Origin: Ruegeria arenilitoris
Lineage (GTDB): Bacteria; Pseudomonadota; Alphaproteobacteria; Rhodobacterales; Rhodobacteraceae
Assembly (NCBI RefSeq): GCF_013030265.1
Contig: NZ_WPZQ01000013.1
Coordinates: 104,052-168,051 of the forward strand
Reading direction: 5' to 3'
Length of the DNA stretch: 64,000 nucleotides
Shown here: piece by piece, positions 8,393 through 17,120 of the stretch
How positions within the stretch are numbered: the stretch's first letter is position 1
Layout: each line of letters opens with the position of its first letter
Notes under the pieces: model-generated
What the model saw: the letters and a program-made list of their open reading frames with translations, nothing else
What the model was told of the DNA's origin: nothing
The model's database searches: none
Program-made: the position numbers and the translations under genes

Positions 8393-9137
8393 AGGCCGCA
8401 AGTATCGCATCTGGCAGCGGATTCAAACCGCTGTCGAGCTGATCTATCCTCCCCGATGCATGGGATGCGGGGAATTGACGGAGTCCGATTTCGGACTCTG
8501 CGGCTCTTGTTGGCGTGATACGCCTTTTATCGGTGGAGTGGTTTGTGAAAGCTGCGGAACCCCGTTGCCCGGGGATACGGACGATCATCGGATTGAATGC
8601 GATGATTGTATGGATGTGCCTCGGCCCTGGCGTGATGGGCGGGCGGCCCTGCTGTATGAGGGAAAGGCACGGTCCTTGGTCTTGGCATTGAAGCACGGGG
8701 ATCGGTCGGAGTTGGCTCGACCCGCTGCGCGTTGGATGGCGCATGCTGGGCGCGAAATTATCGCGCCAAATATGCTCATTGCACCTGTACCGCTCCATTG
8801 GTCACGGTTGATTAAACGTCGCTACAACCAGTCAGCTCTGCTGGCGCAGAACCTCGGACGCGAAACCGGTCTGCCTGTGTGTCCCGATCTGCTGGTTCGT
8901 AAACTGCGTACCCCAGTGCTGGATGGCAGGACCGCAGCAGAGCGGGCTGAGGTGCTGATGAATGCAATATCCGTACATCCGAAACGTGGTCACCATCTGG
9001 CAGGGCGGGATGTAGTGTTGGTGGATGACGTCATGACGTCGGGCGCGACATTGTCGGCCTGCGCGCGCGCCTGCCTTGCATCAGGCGCAAATCATATTTT
9101 CGTGTTGGTACTGGCACGCGTTGCCAAGGATGCCTAA
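8316..9137 (+). CDS. comF: ComF-family phosphoribosyltransferase-like protein
   Basis: Double-zinc-ribbon plus phosphoribosyltransferase protein linked in other bacteria to DNA uptake and replication restart. Cys pairs CMGC, CGSC, CESC and CDDC form two zinc ribbons (about residues 48-95); the PRPP loop VVLVDDVMTSGAT is intact near residue 230. The start is uncertain: the ATG at 8316 overlaps the divergent methyltransferase gene by about 77 bases, while an in-frame TTG at 8373 would give a more usual length of about 254 residues. Followed by the glutaredoxin gene. Confidence 0.86.
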   Translation: MRTRARCIARLLRSNREGALGAGNFIGRKYRIWQRIQTAVELIYPPRCMGCGELTESDFGLCGSCWRDTPFIGGVVCESCGTPLPGDTDDHRIECDDCMDVPRPWRDGRAALLYEGKARSLVLALKHGDRSELARPAARWMAHAGREIIAPNMLIAPVPLHWSRLIKRRYNQSALLAQNLGRETGLPVCPDLLVRKLRTPVLDGRTAAERAEVLMNAISVHPKRGHHLAGRDVVLVDDVMTSGATLSACARACLASGANHIFVLVLARVAKDA

Positions 9138-9174
9138 TTCGCTCAGGATTGCGCGAAACCCAAGGGAACGGAAT

Positions 9175-9432
9175 ATGAAACCGGTAGAAATCTATACCTC
9201 GCCTTTGTGCGGATACTGTCATGCGGCCAAGCGTCTGTTGAAACAGAAGGGTGTCGAGTTCAAAGAGATCGACGTGCTTTTGCATCCCAAACGCAAACCC
9301 GAAATGATCAAGCGTGCCGGTGGAAAGCGCACTGTTCCCCAGATTTTCGTGGGTGAGACACATGTAGGTGGCTGTGATGATCTGTATGATCTGGATCGTC
9401 AGGGCAGGCTGGACGGTCTTCTGGCGGCCTGA
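9175..9432 (+). CDS. grxC: Glutaredoxin 3
   Basis: Small dithiol glutaredoxin of 85 residues that reduces protein and glutathione mixed disulfides. Active site CGYC (Cys12, Cys15), cis-Pro in TVPQIF and the glutathione-binding GGCDDL segment are all present. The start is the ATG at 9175; an upstream extension is inside the comF end and unlikely. Its TGA shares one base with the ATG of the Nit-family amidase. Confidence 0.95.
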   Translation: MKPVEIYTSPLCGYCHAAKRLLKQKGVEFKEIDVLLHPKRKPEMIKRAGGKRTVPQIFVGETHVGGCDDLYDLDRQGRLDGLLAA

Positions 9433-10262
9433 TGAAAACAGCACTGCTGCAGATCACCTCGTCGGACGACCCGGCCGAAAACCTCGAAATCGTGCGCGCG
9501 ATGATGGCCGATGCTGCCGCTCAGGGCGCTCGGTTCATCCTGACGCCCGAGGTTACCAATTGCGTCTCGACCAGCACGACGCGGCAGCGTGAGGTTCTGC
9601 AACACGAAGAAGACGACATCTCTCTGGCTGGCCTGCGTGAGCAGGCCGCCGCGCTGGGCGTCTGGCTGTTGATCGGCTCTTTGGGGATCAAAACTCATGA
9701 TGCCGACGGCAGATTCGCCAACCGATCGTTTATGATCAACCGGCAGGGTGAGATCGTGGCGCGGTATGACAAGATTCATATGTTTGATGTGCAGGTCACC
9801 GAATCTGAGACATTCCGCGAATCAGCGAACTATCGGCCCGGAACCAGGGCTGTTGTGCCTGATACGGACTTCGGCAAGGTCGGAATGACAATCTGCTACG
9901 ATCTGCGCTTTCCGCATCTTCATTCGGCGCTGGCACGGGCTGGTGCGCGCATTTTGACGGTTCCGGCGGCGTTTTCTCCGGTCACGGGTGCTGCGCATTG
10001 GGAATCACTACTGCGTGCCCGGGCCATAGAAAACGGGTGTTGGGTGATTGCGCCTGCGCAAACCGGCGAGCATCCCAAGACGCGCGGAAAGACGCGTTAT
10101 ACCTATGGTCACAGCATGGTTGTTGCCCCTTGGGGAGAGGTGCTGATCGACGCAGGGACCGAGACCGGCATTCACTTTTTCGATTTGGATGATAGTTCTG
10201 TGACAGAGGCGCGCCGACGCGTACCCTCTCTGACACATGTCCGTCCCTTTGACGGGCCCTGA
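9432..10262 (+). CDS. Carbon-nitrogen hydrolase, Nit1/Nit2-like amidase
   Basis: Nitrilase-superfamily amidase of 276 residues with the Glu-Lys-Cys triad at Glu40 (LTPEVTN), Lys114 (YDKIHMFD) and Cys155 (TICYDLRFP). The pattern fits the Nit branch, which hydrolyses deaminated glutathione or omega-amides of keto acids. Overlap with grxC by one base makes a glutathione-repair role attractive, but substrate is inferred from family and context only. Confidence 0.88.
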   Translation: MKTALLQITSSDDPAENLEIVRAMMADAAAQGARFILTPEVTNCVSTSTTRQREVLQHEEDDISLAGLREQAAALGVWLLIGSLGIKTHDADGRFANRSFMINRQGEIVARYDKIHMFDVQVTESETFRESANYRPGTRAVVPDTDFGKVGMTICYDLRFPHLHSALARAGARILTVPAAFSPVTGAAHWESLLRARAIENGCWVIAPAQTGEHPKTRGKTRYTYGHSMVVAPWGEVLIDAGTETGIHFFDLDDSSVTEARRRVPSLTHVRPFDGP

Positions 10263-10276
10263 TCCAGAACCGGACC

Positions 10277-10717
10277 ATGACTGACGAAACCAATGCCCTT
10301 GCGGTCGCGCTGTTCAGCGAGATCCTGACCGCAGATCAATTATTGCGGAATCGGCTGAGCCGAGTACTGCCCAAGGGCATGGAAATTTCGCATTTCTCGG
10401 TGCTCAATCATCTGGTTTTTGTTGGTGGTGAACGGAGCCCGGCGCAACTGGCAAACACGTTCCACGTGACACGGGGTGCCATGACCAACACTTTGGCCAA
10501 ACTGGAATGGGCTGGTTACGTCCATATTCGCCCTGACTGGGACGACGCCCGCCGCAAGATGGTCGCCATCAGCCCCGCCGGCCGTCGCGCGCGTGATCAG
10601 GCGATTTCCTCGATTGCCCCCCTGATCAACCGCGTGGTCGGAGAACTGGGGCTGGAGCGCGTCCGCAGCACCCTGCCGGTGTTGCGGGATTTGCGGTTGC
10701 AGTTGGAGGGGGAGTAG
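10277..10717 (+). CDS. MarR-family transcriptional regulator
   Basis: 146 residues with a winged helix (about 35-110): RSPAQLANTFHVTRGAMTNTLAKLE is the helix-turn-helix and DWDDARRKMVAISPAG the wing. It starts 14 bases after the amidase gene and is probably co-transcribed with grxC and the amidase. No target operator was identified. Confidence 0.88.
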   Translation: MTDETNALAVALFSEILTADQLLRNRLSRVLPKGMEISHFSVLNHLVFVGGERSPAQLANTFHVTRGAMTNTLAKLEWAGYVHIRPDWDDARRKMVAISPAGRRARDQAISSIAPLINRVVGELGLERVRSTLPVLRDLRLQLEGE

Positions 10718-10885
10718 GGGCTAGCATACTGTTGCGACAATGTGGCGATACACTGTTGTTCGCCTATGAAGCACAACTAGCTATACCGATCTTGACCCAG
10801 AGGGTTGCTGCGCACCCTGCATTCTTAAGTTGTGGACCCGATCCCTTTTTCGCAGGTATGACCTTTCTTAGCGCCGGTTCTCCTA

Positions 10886-11473
10886 TCATTTTTTTCCCAG
10901 AATTATTGAATCTAGCAACCGTCTCAAGTCATCACTCTGAACAACTGGAACGTCCGCTAAGAGAATTCCAGCTGAAGCCGCTGCTGCGAAAAGAAGACAG
11001 TATTCTATGTCATCGATATCCTTAGGCCCACCGCTATGAACAAGCCACACAAAATAGTCACCTTTTTCATTTTCGTTAGTTGAGAATACCCTTCCTACAC
11101 TGCATCGATTTTTCCGAAGCACTTTTTGAGCAAACCAGTCTGTTATTTCTTCTGACAACTCCAAGTCTTCTGGACTCACAAACTGACCTTCTGAGACAAT
11201 CTCGGGATCGATAAAGGTGAATAGGTTATTTGCCCTCTTCAAAGAACCTGATTGTGAATTCGAAGCCAAGTAACGGCCTACAATTTCCTGAGCTAACTCG
11301 TAGATTTTCGGGTCGCTAATATAGCCATATAGCGGAACTCCTTCATGCTCATACACCACCACGCCCGCATTCTCTTGTGCTGTGGCTAGCGGGCTATTGA
11401 ATAAGGTAGCAGCGGAAATTGCCGCACCACAAAATACCGCGCGCCACTGCGCGTAACTTAAAGATCGAATCAA
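10886..11473 (-). CDS. Secreted protein of unknown function, A/T-rich orphan
   Basis: 195 residues. A Sec signal peptide of about 33 residues ends at ATA-QE. The mature part has two cysteines (in RKNRCSVGR and DIEYCLLFA) and no recognisable domain. Base composition and codon use are visibly more A/T-rich than the genes on both sides, and the 170 bases between it and the MarR gene are also A/T-rich, which suggests later acquisition. It is short and self-contained between two housekeeping genes. Confidence 0.6.
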   Translation of the reverse strand: MIRSLSYAQWRAVFCGAAISAATLFNSPLATAQENAGVVVYEHEGVPLYGYISDPKIYELAQEIVGRYLASNSQSGSLKRANNLFTFIDPEIVSEGQFVSPEDLELSEEITDWFAQKVLRKNRCSVGRVFSTNENEKGDYFVWLVHSGGPKDIDDIEYCLLFAAAASAGILLADVPVVQSDDLRRLLDSIILGKK

Positions 11474-11482
11474 AAATCTACC

Positions 11483-12229
11483 TCACCCCGGCTTCACACT
11501 CGCAGTCACATAATTAACACTCAAATCCCGATCCGAGATCGACCAACTCCACAAGATCGGGTTGAACACGAACCCCTTGCGGTCCACCGGCTCCAGCCCG
11601 GCTTGACGCAGCAGGTCGAACAGCTCATCCGGCGTGATGAACTTGTTCCATTCATGTGTGCCGCGCGGCAGCCAGCGCATCACGACCTCGGCCCCGAAAA
11701 TTGCCATCGCATATGATTTCGGGTTGCGGTTGATGGTGGAACAGATCTCAAGCCCGCCGGGTTTCAGCAATTGCCGCGTGGCGGTCAGGTAGGACAGCGG
11801 ATCGGCCACGTGCTCGACCACTTCCATGTTCAGAACCACGTCGAATTGTTCGCCAGCGGCGGCCATGTCCTCAGCAGTGGTGTGGCGATAATCGATCTGC
11901 AGCCCCGATTGTTCGGCGTGGATACGAGCAACCGGCAGATTCCCTTCGGCGGCGTCCGCGCCGACAACCTCCGCTCCAAGGCGTGCCATGGGTTCGCTCA
12001 GCAGCCCGCCGCCGCAACCAATGTCCAGCAGGCGAAGACCCTGAAACGGCTTTGCGTCTTTCAAATCGCGGTCAAATTCGGCTGCTATCTGCTGTGTGAT
12101 ATAATCAAGACGGCACGGGTTGAGCATGTGCAGCGGTTTGAATTTACCATGCGGATCCCACCATTCCGCAGCCATCGCCTCAAATTTTGCGATCTCGGAT
12201 GGGTCCACAGTGTTCGGATGCGCTTGCAT
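11483..12229 (-). CDS. ubiG: Ubiquinone biosynthesis O-methyltransferase
   Basis: Carries out both O-methylations in ubiquinone synthesis. 248 residues. The N-terminus [20 protein letters not shown] is a UbiG hallmark; SAM-binding DIGCGGG lies at residues 69-75, and NMEVVEHV and [14 protein letters not shown] are the later motifs. Divergent from the iminopeptidase gene over about 50 bases. ubiE and ubiB lie elsewhere in this window. Confidence 0.95.
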   Translation of the reverse strand: MQAHPNTVDPSEIAKFEAMAAEWWDPHGKFKPLHMLNPCRLDYITQQIAAEFDRDLKDAKPFQGLRLLDIGCGGGLLSEPMARLGAEVVGADAAEGNLPVARIHAEQSGLQIDYRHTTAEDMAAAGEQFDVVLNMEVVEHVADPLSYLTATRQLLKPGGLEICSTINRNPKSYAMAIFGAEVVMRWLPRGTHEWNKFITPDELFDLLRQAGLEPVDRKGFVFNPILWSWSISDRDLSVNYVTASVKPG

Positions 12230-12277
12230 TCCTGTCTCCGTATGCTCTTTTACGCTTAAGGACTATATAGGGCCATA

Positions 12278-13255
12278 ATGGACAAGTACCCGGACCAAAA
12301 GCGCGCAGTTCAATATCTCTATCCGCCGACCGATCCTTTTGATCAGCGTGTGGTGGATATGGGTGATGGACACCGCATCTATGTGGAACAATGCGGAAAT
12401 CCTGATGGGATACCCGTCGTGGTGTTGCATGGGGGGCCCGGTGGCGGCTGCAGCCCTGCGATGCGGCGGTACTTTGATCCCAAGGCGTATCGGGTGATTC
12501 TGTTTGATCAGCGCGGGTGTGGACGGTCACGGCCGACGGCGTCGGTTGAAAACAACACGACCTGGCATCTGATCGCTGATATCGAGCGTTTGCGCAAAAT
12601 CTTCGAAATCGATGAATGGATCGTCTTTGGGGGCAGCTGGGGCGCGACATTGGCGCTGATTTATGCTCAGACCCATCCGGATCGGGTCAGCCGGCTGGTT
12701 CTGCGTGGCGTATTCCTGATGACGCAGGCCGAACTGGACTGGTTCTACGGCGGCGGTGCCGGGAAATTCTGGCCCGAGCAATGGGCAAAATTCACCTCTC
12801 TTCTGCCAGCGAACGAGTTGTCCGACACAATTGGCGCGTATCACAAACGGTTGTTTTCGGGAGATCGCGCGACCGAGATCCTTTATGCCCGCGCCTGGTC
12901 GCATTGGGAAAACGCGCTAGCCTCAATCCATACGAATGGCTCGGTTGGCGAAAGCCCCGGCGAATATGCGCGCACATTTGCGCGGCTGGAGAATCACTAT
13001 TTCATCAATGGTGGTTTCCTGGAGTTTGATGGGCAAATTCTGGATCAAATGGATCGTATCGCGCATATACCCGGACATATCGTGCAGGGTCGCTACGATA
13101 TGATCTGCCCGCCTCAGGCCGCGTGGGAGCTTGCCGAGCGTTGGCCAAACGCGGATCTGAAGATGGTGCGTCAGGCCGGTCACGCGTTGTCCGAGCCCGG
13201 AATCAGTGCCGAACTGGTTCGCATCATGGATCGTGTGGCGGAGGGTTTGGTATGA
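12278..13255 (+). CDS. pip: Prolyl aminopeptidase (proline iminopeptidase)
   Basis: Serine peptidase of family S33 that removes N-terminal proline from peptides. 325 residues, full length. Oxyanion motif HGGPGGG (51-57), nucleophile Ser120 in GGSWG, the Asp in GRYDMICPP and His in AGHALSEPG complete the alpha/beta-hydrolase triad. The TGA overlaps the ATG of the following solute-binding protein by 4 bases, so the two are probably coupled, which would fit a peptide-use unit. Confidence 0.93.
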   Translation: MDKYPDQKRAVQYLYPPTDPFDQRVVDMGDGHRIYVEQCGNPDGIPVVVLHGGPGGGCSPAMRRYFDPKAYRVILFDQRGCGRSRPTASVENNTTWHLIADIERLRKIFEIDEWIVFGGSWGATLALIYAQTHPDRVSRLVLRGVFLMTQAELDWFYGGGAGKFWPEQWAKFTSLLPANELSDTIGAYHKRLFSGDRATEILYARAWSHWENALASIHTNGSVGESPGEYARTFARLENHYFINGGFLEFDGQILDQMDRIAHIPGHIVQGRYDMICPPQAAWELAERWPNADLKMVRQAGHALSEPGISAELVRIMDRVAEGLV

Positions 13256-14073
13256 CGCGCATTGACCGTCGTGCTCTGTTCGCATCCGGTGCCGCTGCAG
13301 CGCTGCTGGCGGCTACTGGGGCATCACTTGCTGACACCCCCAAATCCGGTGGCGTTCTTCGGCTGGCGGTGCCGCGTGATGACAGCCTCGAACAGGTTGC
13401 GCGCGGCGCGGTCTTCGACAATCTGACGGAAATCGCCCCGGACGGAACCCTGCGCGGAGAATTGGCAACAGGATGGCAGACAGATGCGGATGCGCGTGTC
13501 TGGACCTTTGATTTGCGCGAAGATGCGCGTTTTCATGATGGCGATGCGCTGAGGGTCGAGGATGTGCTTGCCGTTTTGGCGCAGGTTGGGCAGGTCGAAG
13601 TGCTGGACCCCAATCGCTTACGCCTTGAGCTGACTGAGGCCAATCCTGGATTGCCCTTCCTGCTTGCGGACAGTCGTTTCGTTATCACTCGGGGTGGGCA
13701 GGATGTGACGCCACTCAAATCTGCGAATGGAACGGGATGTTATCGGGTTGAGCGTGCGGAAGATGGTCGGCACTTTCTGGGGCGCCGCGTAGCCGGTCAC
13801 TATAAGGATGGTCAGGCTGGCTGGCTGGACGCAGTTGAGATTGTCGTAATTCCGGATGCCACCGTTCGGGCCGAAGCCCTGCGGGACGGGTTCGTGGATG
13901 TTGCGGCAATGCCGGATGCTGATGGGATTCGCTCGGTACGCGGGTTGCGGTTCCATCCGACCGAGGTGGAAATGGCGCTTGCCGTTTCATCAAATGTGGG
14001 GCTGCCGCGCCAGATCGGGCGGCAGGGTCCGTTGGATGACGGGCGGGTCGCTGAACGCTGGTGGATGATCTGA
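13252..14073 (+). CDS. Short ABC-type extracellular solute-binding protein (SBP family 5-like)
   Basis: 273 residues from the ATG that overlaps the pip stop. A Tat-like or Sec signal peptide (RRALFASG... ending SLA-D) precedes a region similar to the N-terminal lobe of peptide/nickel-binding proteins (GGVLRLAVPRDD, DNLTEIAPDGTLRGELATGW, WTFDLREDARFHDGD). Family 5 proteins are usually about 500 residues; here the second lobe is missing and the protein ends in a short divergent tail. No permease or ATPase gene is nearby. It is either a degenerate binding protein or a small stand-alone family with another role. Confidence 0.75.
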   Translation: MTRIDRRALFASGAAAALLAATGASLADTPKSGGVLRLAVPRDDSLEQVARGAVFDNLTEIAPDGTLRGELATGWQTDADARVWTFDLREDARFHDGDALRVEDVLAVLAQVGQVEVLDPNRLRLELTEANPGLPFLLADSRFVITRGGQDVTPLKSANGTGCYRVERAEDGRHFLGRRVAGHYKDGQAGWLDAVEIVVIPDATVRAEALRDGFVDVAAMPDADGIRSVRGLRFHPTEVEMALAVSSNVGLPRQIGRQGPLDDGRVAERWWMI

Positions 14074-14170
14074 GTTCGGCGGAATTCTGACCCTGTTTTG
14101 TCTGGCCGGCGACGTGGGGGTTGCAGATTCGGATTCTCCTGCGTATATGCATTTGCAACAGCGGCGTGTC

Positions 14171-14228
14171 GGACTTCTGGTCCGGGGCTCCACCGGAAAA
14201 GATCGACGGGCCGCGCGCCCGTTTTTTT
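14171..14228 (+). promoter_or_regulatory. Terminator-like leader (candidate attenuator) ahead of rimP
   Basis: ACGGGC (14206-14211), loop CGCGC, GCCCGT (14217-14222) followed by a run of seven T ends only 28 bases before the rimP ATG. Upstream, GGAC/GTCC (14171-14183) and TCCGG/CCGGA (14181-14197) can form competing stems. It could be the terminator of the pip unit or an attenuator of the nusA operon. Confidence 0.65.
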
Positions 14229-14256
14229 GTGCCCGTATGACAGGGTAGAGAACCAG

Positions 14257-14847
14257 ATGACAAACGACCTGATAGCCAAAGCAGCCATCGACCGGCGACT
14301 GGCCGAGATCATCACCCCTGTGATCGAGGATCTGGGGTATGAGCTGGTCCGCATTCGCCTGATGAGCGGCAAACAGACCACGCTGCAGATCATGGCTGAC
14401 AAGCCCGATGGTGGCATCGAAGTGGATGACTGCGCCGAAATCTCGAACGCGGTCAGTGCCACGCTGGACGTCGAGGACCCGATTCTTGACGCCTATACGC
14501 TTGAGGTATCGAGCCCCGGTATCGATCGCCCCCTGACTCGCCTCAAGGATTTCGAGACCTTCGAGGGATATGAGGCCAAGATTGAAACCGCAGAACTGAT
14601 CGACGGCCGCCGCCGCTTCAAAGGCGAATTGGCCGGCATCGAAGGGGACGAGGTTCTGATCAACATCCCCGAGGGGGACGAGACAATTACCATCGGTCTG
14701 CAATTCGACTGGCTGAGCGACGCCAAGCTGGTTCTGACCGACGACCTGATCAAGGAAATGCTGCGCCAGCGCAAAGATGCAGGTGCTCTGAACGAAAACG
14801 CCTTCGACGAGATTGAGACCGAAGGGTCCGAAGAGGAGACGAACTGA
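14257..14847 (+). CDS. rimP: Ribosome maturation factor RimP
   Basis: Cytoplasmic factor for 30S subunit maturation. 196 residues from ATG 14257; a longer upstream frame is ignored because it would run through the terminator-like hairpin. The N-terminal alpha/beta domain carries [12 protein letters not shown] and [11 protein letters not shown], and a C-terminal SH3-like barrel (about 95-165) follows. An acidic tail ends the protein. The stop shares one base with the nusA start, matching the conserved rimP-nusA-ylxR-infB order. Confidence 0.95.
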   Translation: MTNDLIAKAAIDRRLAEIITPVIEDLGYELVRIRLMSGKQTTLQIMADKPDGGIEVDDCAEISNAVSATLDVEDPILDAYTLEVSSPGIDRPLTRLKDFETFEGYEAKIETAELIDGRRRFKGELAGIEGDEVLINIPEGDETITIGLQFDWLSDAKLVLTDDLIKEMLRQRKDAGALNENAFDEIETEGSEEETN

Positions 14848-16466
14848 TGGCAATTACCTCAGCCAACCAGCTGGAGCTTTTGCAAACCGCCGAGGCCGTG
14901 GCCCGCGAAAAGATGATCGACCCCGGTCTGGTTGTCGAAGCGATGGAGGAATCGCTCGCCCGTGCCGCCAAGAGCCGTTACGGCGCCGAGATGGACATTC
15001 GCGTGTCGATCGACCGCAAGACCGGCAAGGCGACCTTCACTCGCGTCCGTACCGTGGTAGAGGATGACGAGCTGGAAAACTACCAGGCTGAGATGACCGT
15101 CGAGCAGGCGCGCCAGTACATGGAAGCGCCCGAAGTCGGCGATGTGTTCGTTGAAGAAGTTCCGCCGGTTGAAATGGGCCGTATCGCGGCACAGTCGGCT
15201 AAGCAGGTTATCCTGCAGAAGGTTCGTGAAGCTGAGCGTGATCGTCAGTACGAAGAATTCAAGGATCGCGCAGGCACCATCATCAACGGTGCCGTCAAAC
15301 GCGAAGAATTTGGTAATGTCATCATTGATCTCGGTGGTGCCGAGGCTGTTCTGCGTCGCAACGACAAGATCGGCCGCGAAAGCTATCGCCCGAATGATCG
15401 CGTGCGTGCGTATATCAAGGAGGTACGTCGCGAGGTTCGCGGCCACCAGATCTTCCTGTCGCGCACCGCACCGGAATTCATGGCCGAACTGTTCAAGATG
15501 GAAGTGCCGGAAATCTATGACGGCATCATCGAAGTTAAGGCCGTGGCCCGTGACCCTGGTTCGCGTGCCAAGATCGCTGTGATCTCGTATGACGGCTCTA
15601 TCGATCCTGTAGGTGCCTGCGTTGGTATGCGCGGTAGCCGTGTTCAGGCCGTTGTAAACGAGCTGCAGGGTGAAAAGATCGACATCATCCCGTGGAACGA
15701 AGATCAGCCGACCTTCCTTGTGAACGCGCTGCAGCCCGCCGAGGTCTCCAAGGTGGTTCTGGATGAAGAAGCAGGTAAGATCGAAGTTGTGGTTCCCGAG
15801 GAACAGCTGTCGCTTGCCATCGGTCGCCGCGGTCAGAACGTGCGTCTGGCCAGCCAACTGACTGGTCTGGACATCGACATCATGACCGAAGCCGAAGAAT
15901 CGGCACGTCGTCAGAAAGAATTCGAAGCCCGTACCAAGCTGTTCATGGACAGCCTGGATCTGGACGAGTTCTTCGCGCAACTGCTGGTTTCCGAAGGGTT
16001 CACCAACCTCGAAGAGGTGGCTTATGTCGAGATAGACGAACTGCTGGTCATTGACGGTGTGGACGAAGGCACCGCGCAGGAACTGCAAACACGAGCGCGC
16101 GAATTCCTTGAAGCACAGGCAAAGGCCGCTCTGGATGCGGCCCGTGCCCTGGGTGCCGAGGACAGCCTTATTGAATTCGAAGGCCTGACACCCCAGATGG
16201 TTGAGGCTCTGGCCAAGGACGACGTCAAAACTCTGGAAGATTTTGCAACCTGCGCAGACTGGGAGCTGGCCGGTGGCTGGACCACAGTCGATGGGGAGCG
16301 CACCAAGGACGATGGCGTTCTGGAGCCTTTCGGTGTGTCGCTGGAAGAGGCGCAGGATCTGGTTATGACCGCGCGTATCATGTTGGGCTGGGTTGATCCG
16401 GCTGAACTGGAACAGGCCGAAGAAGAAGTCGACGGCGAGACAACTGAAGAGGAGGCCGAGGCCTGA
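14847..16466 (+). CDS. nusA: Transcription termination/antitermination protein NusA
   Basis: Binds RNA polymerase and nascent RNA to modulate pausing, termination and antitermination. 539 residues with NusA N-terminal domain (about 1-130), S1 domain (about 135-205), two KH domains (about 210-350, including [11 protein letters not shown] and [13 protein letters not shown]) and C-terminal acidic repeats with helix-hairpin-helix features. The length and acidic tail are usual for alphaproteobacteria. Coupled to rimP and followed by the ylxR-type gene. Confidence 0.97.
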   Translation: MAITSANQLELLQTAEAVAREKMIDPGLVVEAMEESLARAAKSRYGAEMDIRVSIDRKTGKATFTRVRTVVEDDELENYQAEMTVEQARQYMEAPEVGDVFVEEVPPVEMGRIAAQSAKQVILQKVREAERDRQYEEFKDRAGTIINGAVKREEFGNVIIDLGGAEAVLRRNDKIGRESYRPNDRVRAYIKEVRREVRGHQIFLSRTAPEFMAELFKMEVPEIYDGIIEVKAVARDPGSRAKIAVISYDGSIDPVGACVGMRGSRVQAVVNELQGEKIDIIPWNEDQPTFLVNALQPAEVSKVVLDEEAGKIEVVVPEEQLSLAIGRRGQNVRLASQLTGLDIDIMTEAEESARRQKEFEARTKLFMDSLDLDEFFAQLLVSEGFTNLEEVAYVEIDELLVIDGVDEGTAQELQTRAREFLEAQAKAALDAARALGAEDSLIEFEGLTPQMVEALAKDDVKTLEDFATCADWELAGGWTTVDGERTKDDGVLEPFGVSLEEAQDLVMTARIMLGWVDPAELEQAEEEVDGETTEEEAEA

Positions 16467-16488
16467 TCGCAGGCTTCGGGTGGCGCAA

Positions 16489-17112
16489 ATGGGTCGCGGT
16501 GGCGTCCATAAAGATCGGTCCGAAGGACCTGAGCGGAAATGCATCGCCACGGGCGAGATTCAGCCTAAATATGGGTTGATACGCTTTGTGACGGGGCCCG
16601 ATGGTCAGGTCTTTCCGGATGTTGCAGCTAAACTGCCGGGGCGTGGTGTCTACGTATCGGCGGATCGCGCCGCTCTGGATCAGGCTGTGGGCAAAAAGCT
16701 GTTTGCCCGCGGGTTCAAGGCGCAGGTGACCGTGCCTAAAGACCTGACGGACGAGGTCGAAAGGCAGGTCTCGCGTCGTGTAATCGAACTGCTGAGCCTG
16801 GCACGCAAGTCGGGCGACGCGGTTGCTGGTTACGAAAAGGTCAAGACATGGCTGGACCGGGAAGAGGCACAAGTGCTGATTCAGGCCGTCGATGGATCGG
16901 GGCGCGGCAAGTCGAAACTGAGCACGCCGCACTTCGGTAAATACATCGGATGGCTGACCGCAGACGAATTAGGACAGGCATTTGGGCGCCAAACCGTGAT
17001 TCATGCGGCGCTGGCCTCTGGCGGACTCGCCAAACGTGTTGTAGAGGAAGCGCAGCGCCTGCGTGGCTTGCGCGAAACGGATGACGGCGGCAGGGGCCGC
17101 GCGGAAGGGTAA
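16489..17112 (+). CDS. ylxR: YlxR-family RNA-binding protein with C-terminal L7Ae-like domain
   Basis: 207 residues from ATG 16489; a GTG three codons earlier is possible. The N-terminal YlxR/DUF448 domain has the family motif ERKCIATGE and [13 protein letters not shown]; the second half (about 105-190) resembles the L7Ae kink-turn fold ([28 protein letters not shown]). In firmicutes these are two separate genes (ylxR and ylxQ/rplGA-like) at the same place, and in alphaproteobacteria they are usually fused as here. YlxR proteins have been linked to RNase P and transcription control. Confidence 0.88.
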   Translation: MGRGGVHKDRSEGPERKCIATGEIQPKYGLIRFVTGPDGQVFPDVAAKLPGRGVYVSADRAALDQAVGKKLFARGFKAQVTVPKDLTDEVERQVSRRVIELLSLARKSGDAVAGYEKVKTWLDREEAQVLIQAVDGSGRGKSKLSTPHFGKYIGWLTADELGQAFGRQTVIHAALASGGLAKRVVEEAQRLRGLRETDDGGRGRAEG

Positions 17113-17120
17113 GAAGCTTT

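Noticed and set aside
10732..11025. Plus-strand frame of 97 codons after the MarR gene
   Set aside because: No good start site, no domain, and largely antisense to the secreted orphan protein.
14130..14228. A tRNA gene (metY-like) before rimP, as in enterobacteria
   Set aside because: No cloverleaf or T-loop could be drawn; only short stems and a terminator-like hairpin.
14098..14256. Upstream extension of rimP
   Set aside because: It runs through the terminator-like hairpin and lacks a ribosome site; the ATG at 14257 fits the family.
14859..16550. 563-codon minus-strand frame opposite nusA
   Set aside because: Antisense shadow of nusA created by codon bias; rich in Phe/His/Asp without domains.
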